Shown one piece after another: positions 12,501-24,500 of a DNA stretch of 64,000 nucleotides. The notes under the pieces are model-generated. The model saw only the letters and a program-made list of their open reading frames with translations, did not search any database and was not told the origin of the DNA. Position 1 is the stretch's first letter. The number at the start of each line of letters is the position of its first letter. The stretch comes from Paralvinella palmiformis (lineage: Eukaryota > Annelida > Polychaeta > Terebellida > Alvinellidae), in contig JAODUP010000471.1 in the NCBI GenBank assembly GCA_025642065.1, positions 722,001 to 786,000 of the forward strand, given 5' to 3'. Position numbers and translations under genes: made by a program.

Positions 12501-15500
12501 CTGTGTGGTCCAATATCCCAGACTTTAGCACTCCAGGTTTCTATTAGTGTTAGGGTTAACACACCCTTAGATACCTTAGTCTATATCACTATTGACCTGA
12601 CACCCCAAACAAACCATTAATTATTACCTGCCATCCCACCAGGAGCAGGTCATCATTTTCTGACTAAGGACTGGATGGCTGGTACTTTCTTCCATGTGTT
12701 CCTGTGGAGAAGCACAATAGATGACTGAAAATGTCACTATTGGCCTTGATGTGTAGTCAACTGGTGAATAACAAACAAGGTCAGCCTTAAATAGAGGCAT
12801 TTGTGCGGGACGCAAACATAGAGAACTGTCTAGGCTGTGATTGATAACAATTAGGATATTTGTATGACAATGTAACTATATAGGAGAAATGTATCAGAAA
12901 GAAGCAATCAGCTAAATACTGAGATGAAAACCAAACGCATCATTTATAGAGTGAGATACACGCATAATACAAAATGATCAATCTGCATGTTAGGATTGAA
13001 ATAGAAGGCCTCAGTTATAATATTCAATTGCATACACCCCTTTTTAATTAGGATCAAATAATATTTTGTCAGCTCAGTTGCCTCTAGACAATTATATTCT
13101 AGCCTACACTTTCCCAAGAAATCTTTCACTTGCTCAACATATTTAGAATTGTCCCCAATGATTTCTAGAGTTTGTGTAGTCCAATTTCTATTTTTATTTT
13201 AAATGGAGTTTCATGCCTTGTCTTTTTGACTGTGAAATAATTTTTATTGTGTTTTAACAGTTACATAAATCAGTATCCAATTGGGCAATTTCAGTCTCCA
13301 CTGAAAACCAAACACAAAAGCTGCTGGCTACATGTGTTGTCCAAGTGTTGGACATTATAAATAGCCTGTCACAAGCCACAGGACATCTGAACCAATCAAG
13401 TCTTGTTTCTAAGCTTTATTAACATGTTCAGTACAAATTCAATTTGTAAAACCAGCAAAAAAAGGTTGATTCAATTTTCTTTTTACATAGAATTGTATTG
13501 AAGTGGAGGAAAGTTATTGAAATGATGGGAATATCTGAACCAATTTATTTCTTTTATTGATTACTTGAGGGGGACATTTTAACATATATGTACATGTATA
13601 TAATGGTCATACACAGACCCCTTGTTTAATATTAGGTTTTGTTTGGAAAATATGTATTGGCAACAAATAATGCATATAAATATCAAGTCAAATATATGCA
13701 GATATTTTATGACATTTGAATACATCTTTTATATCTGCTTGATAAGTTACTCTTGTTATTATGTACCCAAATCCCTAAATATTAACAGCACAGTTATTGG
13801 TAGTTTACAAGGTTCCCATGTGACCTGGAAAATAAATTCAGTTTCCTAGTCCTGGAAATGTCCTTGAATTTGACAATAAAGCCAGTGAATATATATTATG
13901 CCTGTAGAAGACAACTTCGATTGTAGAAGAAAAACAGTACCAGTACATAGTCTTGATATCCAATGTCAGTTAAAATGTAAATAAAAGTAGGTGGATCAGA
14001 CAGCTAGAAGGGGTGAGGAGGAGGCTGTGCCATAAAAATGTCAATAATCAATCATACATTGAATAAATATGATATGCTTTTCACACATAGATCCATGTTG
14101 GCAGTAAAAATAATTCTCTGCAAAAATTATATTAATTTTTACAATAGACCCTAACCAGAACAATGTTGCTTAACTGCTCAAGCTAGTAAACTAGTCTGGC
14201 TGAAAGTTTTCGAGTCTGCCTCATCTTATATCTGGGTTAGGGTGTTTCACATGATATTGACTGATATATTGACCTCGTCTGATATACATGATCGCCTTAT
14301 ACACAGGTATATACGGTAATTTGTTAGTGAAACCCAGGTCAGTTTATTATTTAGTTTAAATGAGAAGGTATTTTTTAAATAACTTTTTTATTGAATATTA
14401 ACTTTTATTTTCCTTTCCATAGTAGGGATATTTACATTTTAATAGAGTAGAATATTTGATTATTTCTGCAGTTTATTTTGCTAAAAATAATGTTTATAGC
14501 TGAGACATCATGGGATGTCGATTTTGATAGGTAAATTGAAGTTTCTTGCTGCCTTGACCTCTGCAGAAACATTGACCTTGCTGTTCTGCCATATGGTCTT
14601 GGTTCTATAAACATGTTTAAAGCTCAGGGCTAGAATTTGATGCGAATCAATTCACGTAAAGATTCACGCAATTATTTTTACAAAATTTACTGAATATTCA
14701 GCATAAATTACTAAAAGTTGGAGAATCTGCTGTGTATCATGCGGAACATTCCGCAGCTCCATCTACAGATGATGAAACTGACATTAACAAATTTGACATT
14801 AATGAATCTGACAATGACATGGGATTTTTTTAAAGCGGGCATCTAATATGAAAACAAGTTGATGCTCATAAAGTCAAGCCCTGGAGCTAATTTTGAAACT
14901 CAAGACACAAATGGGTTCCTCTAAACAATTCTCATCCTGTTAAATGATAGAGCTAGCTAAGTAGCCACATATGTAATATGCTTTTGCCAGATTAGATTAC
15001 ACATAATTATGTCAGATATCACATTACTAAAATATGATCTTGTAGCTGTAAAGAATGCCTAATTGTGGTTTTCATCATCACAATGAAGTACATATTTATC
15101 ATTAAAGTACACATATAATCTTCATTATTACTTTGTAATTTTGCATTCTTCACATTCTAACATCCTAGTACCGTAGGTCCCGGCCATTAAGTCAAGGTCG
15201 GTTTTTAGGCCTAAAATATAATGATTTATGGTATTACTGTCCAATAAGCCGACGTAAAAATATGAATTTCCCCTGCAATATTTCCAGGTGACATTGTGAA
15301 CACAGAAAATAATTTTATTTTCATTATTCATACCAGTGTGTTTTGTATACTGTCAATAGATCAAGGCAAATTATAACCATCTTTTACTCAAACTGTTAGC
15401 GTATACGTAGGACCTCAAACTTAAATTAACGGTGTGATTAAACATAATGAAGTCAATGACTTAGAAGTAATTAAACATATTGTTAATTACTACTGAGCCT

Positions 15501-18455
15501 TTGATGGTACGTTTTGGTCATTAACGCGGCAATAACCAAGACAATGTAAATTACCGGTATATGAGGTCAGTTAGTAACTATAACTCTCTATTGAAAATAA
15601 ATAAATTAATCAGTATTTATCCATTATTAGTATAAATATGCCCATACAAAGTATGTATTTGAGGGAACCCTAATGTCTGCCACCAAATGAATGAGATACG
15701 ATGCTCTTGGGTATGGGATGTCTTGTTACCGGTGCCTTCGTGAAATGCGTACTGAGTCAAACAACATTTATCCATAATTACAAAAATCAGATAATTCTAC
15801 ATATAAATATTGATTTTCATTATAAAGCCGTGTATAATTATCATCAACTTGTTTCACTTCTATTTTCACTCCATGACTGCATGAGTTTAAATCAAAATAA
15901 CGATTGATGTCGTTTGCATCTAGATGATAGATCTAGACTAGTCCACTAGATCTAGCATCTAGATGGCAGCTAAATAAATGTTGACAAAATGTTGACACAA
16001 AGTCTCAGCTTAATGGCCAGGTCCTATGGTATTTATGGTAAGCAAATTGCGATGATTAAAAATTTCATGGACATGAAACATTTACAGTTGCAGAAAAAAC
16101 GTCTGGAGAGAAGAAAAGAGGAAGAAGGCCTTCTACAGCAGTACATCTCTTTGAAAAAGCTCCACAATGAGACAACACACGTGACTGGAGATGTTAGTAC
16201 ATCAGAAACTGGTAAAGGAGGGACCCAAAATATAAAAATAACAAATGACCGTAAAAGAAAATATGAAGGTCAACACGAAGAATGGCCTTCAAAGAAATAC
16301 AAGAATACATTATTTTACAATAATCCAGAGATTCCAAAGTTAAACAAGTAAGTCCTGTACAAATTTAATTTTTGTTTTATGAATGTGTGAATATTTTAAA
16401 GAAATGCTACGTTATTTATTGAATAATAATTGTGTGTGTGTGTGGTTCGATGCATTGGCACTTCAGCAATTGATGAAATAAGCCTTTTTTCTCAATAATT
16501 TGAACTGGCTCTATATATCTTTGAATGGCCGTAGCTACCCTCTATGTGTGCTGGAGTGTTATTCCCATATCACATCACATTTTGTAGTCAAGGAGATCTT
16601 GTGGTTTGTTAATGGGTTGCATTTTTATGCAAAATTGATAATGCTGATGGCAGAACTTGCTCCAGAAATTAACTTTCTTTATGGGGTAGAGTGTGCATGT
16701 TACATTTTGTTATCATTGTTGCTGTCTTAGTTAATGTCAGTTCCATTTGGTCAATTCCACATCAATTTTATCAAATTCCAATTCCAGATAGAATAGGTAC
16801 TCTGAGTACCTACTATGAATACTTAATTGTAATATCTACTCCGAGTAGTTTATATTTCAATTAGGCTTGTCATGGAAGAAATATTTCTGAATTAAAAAAT
16901 TAAATGGTAAATTAATTTGTGAATTTAATTTGCCAGTTCCCAATTTAACAATTCAAATTCCTTTTTTTTAAATAAGCAATTCCAGAATTGCTCAGCAATT
17001 CAAATTCCAGAATTGAATTGACCCAATGTCTGGTTAATGTTCTATTTGTTTTACTTGCGTAGGCTTATCTATCTATATAACTGTGTATATTTATTTAAGG
17101 CCTAAATAAATATACACAGACTAAATACACACAAAATGTTAGGCCTATAATTAGTGACAAATACTGACTTCCGGCCTATATATTATTTTTATTGTTGATG
17201 TGGGATGGCTACTTTACCATAATATATGTACAAGCAACTATTATGATATAGCTAAATAGTCATAATGATATACTAACTGTTTTGGCTATATTATATAGCC
17301 AATAAAATTACAGTTAGTTATGTTTTGTTGTAAATTATTTTTAGTTACAGCTTAGAAACAGTGTTGTGAAATTTCCTCAAATTTTAGTTTTTACCATGTA
17401 AGTGTGCAAGTTAGAGAAATGTAACATTTTGGACATTTTAGCCACATAGACGATCCATGAATTGTTCATTTCTGGCCTTTAAAAAAATCAGGGTTGATAA
17501 CTGTGTTGTATGGTACATGCCGGAGCCCTCAAAGTTGAGCTTTCATGTGTTTTCAATTTTGCATGAAACTTTTCAAGAAAATTAAATCTAAAAATTCATA
17601 TCTCTGGAACCATTGAACCTATATTGATGACATTGGTATCACTAGAATCAGAATGAACAGATCTACAAACTAAAATTGTCAGACTTCAAAAATCAGTTTG
17701 GAGTAACTGCTATGTGTGCATGTTCATAAAGTAAAATATGTGATACGTCCTGACCATTGATTTGTTGAAAAGGTTGTTTATGTGAGTTAGTGTCTTATCT
17801 TGATTTTATTAGATGGTGACAGATCGGTCAATGAAAACTTGATAAAGGGTTGTTTTGTTTTACAACTGAGTAGTAGTCCTGCACATTAGTCTTGGTTTTT
17901 CAAATATTTCTTATTCTAAAATGTTTTAATGGTAGGTGTGTGTGTGTGTGTGTGTATATATGTGATATACATATATGTATATTTATTTATTATATATACA
18001 CACTAACATAAACACACACCAATTTGTGATCAAGGATACCTGTTGAGGAAGTTAAAGAAACAGTATTCTCCAGTGATCAGTTTGACCAACTTGAACTCCA
18101 CCCATTTATGGTAAGTTAATGACCAGACACCTTTCAGGTATGGAGCTATTTTTGAAATGATTAATTAATGGAAATATTCTCCGGTAATAGGTTTGCTAAA
18201 ATTATCAATTTTTTGGCATTGCTTTATTATATACTTATTTGTCTCATTTTATATATTTATTCAAAATGCATTCATTATATAATGTGGTAGTAAATAGTAA
18301 ATACCCATAATATTTCTGATTTTTGTTTATAATTTGATAATTACAAAATTATGATATAATTGTTTTATAATTCTGACAAAATAGATATTTATTTGTTATA
18401 TAATGGTTAATTAATTGTGTTCATAATGTAATTAATGTCATTTTCGATTACCAGT

Positions 18456-18511
<56 letters not shown>

Positions 18512-21500
18512 TTTAGGTCTTAACCTTGATGAGAAGTTACACATGAAGCAAGCTACAGCTGTACAGAAAGCTGTTATTCCTCAGATGTTAAATGGCAATG
18601 ATGTTCTTGTTAAATCACAGACAGGCTCAGGTAATCTTGATATTAGTATGCACATGTACGTGTGTGCATGTGTGTGTGTGACACCAGCAGCTGTATAAAA
18701 TTGTAAGATTATAACAATGTATTTGTTTTACTTGAATACCTTAAAATGTTCTGTAGCATTTCGAGGGAAATATAAAAGGTTCTAAATGCCGCTTCACTTA
18801 TATTCATACTCCGCTATCAGTGTTCATTAAATGATGTATACTCTAACCATTCATTCTGCAACCCATCATGCTACACACTTAGTATAAAATAGGTCCATTC
18901 TTTTATTCGTTTGTTTGGGCAATATCCACTGTTATGCTACACAATAATCCATTGAATAACAAACACAAGAAACAAATAAGTAGCATTAATCTTTTTAGTG
19001 AGTCAGTTTGATTTGCCTCAAACTGTCTTGGGATGATGCCAGCTGGATTAAATTCATTGTGGTGTTTCTAGGCCTGTACACTCAAATCATTGCTGCTAAT
19101 TGAGGTTCTGGCTGATCTTTCCTTCATGAACCACATAACTTCTGTTGGGTGCCTCCATGGTATGACTTTGCTTCATTACCTTTGGAGGTCACTTGGCCCA
19201 TTTAGCCTACCATGTGCACAAAAGTGGCTGTAAAACATCAATCATCATCATGTAACTTCCGTTCAGTGACAATCTATACGTAATAAAGTTCCCAAACTAG
19301 TTATACCATTCTAAGGCATGGTACTTAGGTTAATATATATATATATATATATATAGCATAATAATTAATGTTATTAGTAGATCAAATAAATAGGTTTTCA
19401 AATTGGATTTGAAAGGTCCTATGGTTGAAACAGACTTTATGTTATTTGGGAGATAATTCCATGCATTAAAACTTATGATAAAAGGAGCATCTTCATGTGA
19501 TTTGAATCTGGTCTTTCAGTTGTACTAGTTGACATATTAGCTGGGGTTAAGTCATGTACTGCTTTGTGTGTGATTAGTAAGTAGTATCCTGAATACAATA
19601 CATGTATCAGGAAAAATGGCCTGCTTCCTGTGAAAGACATTATTTACCACATTAAAGATAGCTTTCTGATTTCCTTCACAGTCACAGACATTGATCTTAT
19701 TGGTATAATAAGCAGACTTTCATCTGGTCAACAACTCACGAACATCCAAACGTACACAGATAAACATCTTGTGTGTACAGTGAATTTAGTTCTCATCCAT
19801 AGGTGTTCACAGTACCCCCGGTGTCGCTTTGCTGATTGGATGTCCTTTGTGTACCACAAAACTTTATGCAAATCAAAAATGGTTTTGTTATAATTGGAGC
19901 ATGTTCATCAATAAACTGTCAGGTTGTAGAATGATAGAGTTCACATCTATAATGCAAAGCTACCACACAGATATTCTTTTATCGATGTCAGTCTTATCAC
20001 AGTAATATTTTCGATGCGATTTTAAGTAGATCTCCGCAAAGTTCTAATTATTTATGTGTTTCTTGGTGAGGGGGTGTTATAATTAGTTTAAATTTACAGG
20101 TGAACTGACCTGTCACCATCTTGGATTAGGCTGTGGGTAACCTAATCCACTTCTGCGCAATTTTCAGGTGGGTTGGCACGAAAATAATAATAAAAAGAAT
20201 AAAAGTTGATTTTATTTTCCGGCAGTGGATTTCAGCTGTGAACAGCGGCTTTGTAAAACAAGTATTCAAAAACAATCGCCTTAGGAGTTATTTAAATACA
20301 CCATACAGTTAAGAGATAGGTACAACTTTAGAAATGTTGAAGCATGAATTCTATTTGTATGAAATATTAACCTTTAACAAGTCAGATTTAGAAATAAATT
20401 TAAATTTCCAAGACAGCTGAGCAGTACACCTGAGGTTGAATTACTGACATGGCTGGGGATATTATATTCTCAAACTATGAACTGTGAAGCTATAATCTGC
20501 TGTGACAGTATTTAGTTCAATTTGAGACTTGTTACAGTAAATGCACTTTTAATTAAGACCAATGTATTTTCCATCATCTTTAAAAATACTTAATTAACAA
20601 GTTCTACCTCTTTGTTCAGGACTCATGTGTATCTAGAGCACTTCATATTTGATTGAAGATTTAAATTTTTTATCAAGTATTACTACATATATTTTTGTGT
20701 ATAAAATATAGTTTGTTTTATTGTACTGCTTGTTAAACAGTTCCATCTGTTGTGTGGTTATATGAATTTTTTTAAATATATGTTTTGTTTTCAGAAAAGC
20801 AAAGGTGAAGCCGATTTTTTTCATTGAAGCGATTTATCTCAGTTAAATATATTGTATCCCCCTTATTTCTCTTAATAATGATGACCCATCATTCACTCAA
20901 TTAAGTTCCACTTTAATGTGTTTTTTGTGTGTGTTGTCACAGGTAAAACTCTATCCTATGCAATACCAATAGTACAACATCTACAAGGACTTAAACCTAA
21001 AATAAGCCGAAGTGATGGCATTTTGGCTTTGGTGATAGTCCCTACCAGAGAGGTAAGGCCTACTACTTATCAGTTAATTACAGGTGTCTTTTGTGTATAC
21101 TAGATCGTATGGTTTCTGTGCCATTTTAAACATATTTACCATTGTAAACATATTTACCACTGTAAACATATTTACCACTGTAAACGTATCAGTACAGTGA
21201 TACTTCTGTTTGCATTCTTTCAGTTAGCTTTACCATATCATGTGGTTTCTTTACCATTGTAAACATATTCATCATATTTATCATTATAAACATCACTACA
21301 GTGATAGTTTTGTTTGCTTTCTTTCAGTTGGCTTTGCAAAGTTTTGACACATTTCAGAAGCTCGTCAGAGTAAGTTATATACCTGTATTTGTACTGGTTA
21401 TTGTCCAGGGTGTTATTATGTATAATTTCTGTGAGTCTTTAATGTGCTAAAACTTGTAAAGGTTTTCATGTAGATGTTGTAATATTTTTCAGCCATTTAC

Positions 21501-24500
21501 ATGGATAGTCCCGGGCTGTTTAATGGGCGGAGAGAGAAAAAAGGCTGAAAAAGCCAGGTAAAGTATATTATTAATATGTAAGCACATCAGTTAGTACACC
21601 AAATAAAATGTTGTCATTTATTTGAAATAAACTTTAAATCCGTTATAAATTTGATTATCTCCTGCCAATATTACAGGTTACGGAAGGGGCTCAATATTAT
21701 AGTGGCCACACCAGGTAGACTAATTGATCACATTAAGAATACGAAGAATGTTCACCTTCACAAAATATTGTGGTTGGTTATTGATGAGGCCGACAGGTAT
21801 GTTAATTGTGTGTATGGCACTTAAAAAAGATGTAGTATGGTTTTGTCCTAAAATGAATTGAAATTGATGTTCTGTAATGTAATTTTGAGTTTTGAGTCAT
21901 TAATTTATTAACTAAGCACAAACTGTTATTTTAAGTGGTCAGTTCAATTCCATTTTTATACAGATAAAACATTTTATACAATTATGACATTATATTTAGA
22001 TTATTATAATTAAAATGGCTCACATTTTTTATTTCTGGTCCCTGACTTTTAGATCGGGGAGATTCGTCTTTTGTATTTATAATTGATATTTCTAGGAGTT
22101 GATTTTGTTTTATTATCTTTGAAGCTTTTAGGCTATATTATTTTTCAGATGCTCTTAAAATAGTTTAAAGATAATTTGTTACATTATATAGTGACGGGGC
22201 CTTTTATGGATAGGTAATTATTTCAGTTCAAGCACAGAGAAATATTTTATTGTGGATTCATTTTTTAAAAACCTCCACATTATATTTGTTTCTGCTGTAT
22301 GCTGAACTATGATGTGGTGGAGTCAGATTCTACCTCAATCATATTTTAGATTTGTCTTTGATCCCATATAGATCTATATTTACTTTTATCCGAGTGATGA
22401 CATACATATCTGACTGAGCAATGATTACCATATATACCCATGTATAAGTCGACCTGGCAGATAAGTCAAGGTCAATTTTTGACCCTGTAATTCTTTCCTC
22501 AGCCGTATGCTCACCGTATAAGTCGAGGTCAATTATTGGCTTAAAATCCTCCAAAATCCAAATCATTTTCATCATTCGCGAAAAAGCTGACCCAGTTGTT
22601 TCAAATTCATGGCGTCAGCAAGTACGTCGTAAATATATTAATATCAAATTCTTCACCAGCAGTGACACACACACACACACACAGTTTTCACTTAGATGTT
22701 ATAACTAATAAACAAACTTGTCACACCAAATACACCTGGTTATTATTTAAAATTCCTTTTTATGCTAAACCCTTAGTTATATTAAGCTTGTTTACTATAT
22801 TAATGAGTTTTTATTGTCTGATACAGATTACTTGATATGGGTTTTGAACGAGATGTACGTGAGATTATTGATGTGTTGAACGAACAAGGTCCAAAGGAAA
22901 GAAATACAGCTTTATTATCTGCAACTCTTACAGAAGGTCAACTGATGGATGATTAATTTATTTACTAAATGATTGTTCATCTGTGCTTTATTTCTTTGTT
23001 TTATTGTCACGATCCAGTTGGTTTAAAAGGATATCTTGAAAATACTCACAGTAAATTAGACCTCTTACTACTTTGAAGGGGACAAAATGGATAATTTCAC
23101 TGTGTATGTTTAAAAGTTTAAATTAAAAAGAGTTGTTTCTTTCCATAACCTATTTGAACCAAAACACCAATTTTTCTTGTTAACACTGGGGTTCAAGCAG
23201 TTGGTTTTAGTAATGGTTAAAGTATTATTAATATTTAATATGTTTAGTAGTTATTGTAATCAATGCAGTTTGTTTTATTTTGGGCCGTTTGAAAGATGCA
23301 TTCCGCAAATTTACTTGAAAGGCATCTTTGAGGCTTATGTAGTTTTTATAACAATTTTTCTTTTAGTGAACATGATTTAATATTTAAAACTTTGTTCAGT
23401 AGTTGATGGATAGGTATTTTAAATTGAAAGGCTTCTTTGTGGTTTCAACAAAAGAGAGGGTTAGATTTATTCAGGCCATGACCAATGTTTTATATTATAT
23501 ATACATTACAGGTGTAGAACGATTAGCTGGAATGAGTTTACATTCTCCTGTTAAGATAGATATGTCTTCAGAGTCGAGCTCTAAGAAGTCAGATGAGCTA
23601 ATATCAATGAAAATAGCCATACCTGAGAGTCTAAGACATCACTGTGTTATTGTACCAAGCAAATTACGACTCGTCTCATTGGCAGCTTTCATATTGTGGA
23701 AGTGTAAGGTATGACATCAAAGTGATATCTACATTGATGAAGTTGTATTCAAATAGCAGTAATGCATTTAACCTAAATGTTCTTCAATATAAATATGACA
23801 TAAATCACCGTATTATTACACGACTGGATAAAGCTTTATTATGTAGCCGAATCAAGCAAGATATATGTTAAGATAAACCACGTGTCAAGTTTAAGATAAT
23901 TAGTTCCACCAGTTTTCAAATAAATTCTAATTGAAGATGTTTTTCAAATTGCAGATGGCACCCAAAAGGAGCAAGATAATTGTTTTCATGTCAACACAGG
24001 ATGCAGTAGATTTCCATCACAAACTGTTCTTTAATACTTTGTTAGAGGATGATGACAAGGAAGGTAATCAACTCTTGTACAGCCTTCATGGATACATGCC
24101 ACAGAAGGTAACACAGTATATTCTATATGTTATGTGTTTATGAAAGGTTTAAAATCACTGATTGGTTAGGTATTTTGAGCATAGCTCTCCATTTTCTGCT
24201 GTGATTGGTAATTTGTTTTGTACAAGATTATGTGGTGTTTGTTTTAATTAACAGTAATTTGTATTTAAGGAGAGGACTAAAGTGTTCAATAAGTTTGGTC
24301 TAGCAGAATCTGGGGTGTTGTTTTGTACAGTAAGTATACATATATAGATACACATAGATACACAAACACACCACACACATAACTAAATATATAAGTTGAT
24401 ATTTTGTAGTGTTCTACACTACTGATTTATTATAAATTGAACTGAATTGTGTGCTTATTATTTCAGGATGTGGCAGCTCGTGGCCTTGACCTTCCTCAAG

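Noticed and set aside
21105..21240. CRISPR-like short repeats
   Set aside because: Only three adjacent imperfect copies without spacers, in an animal intron.
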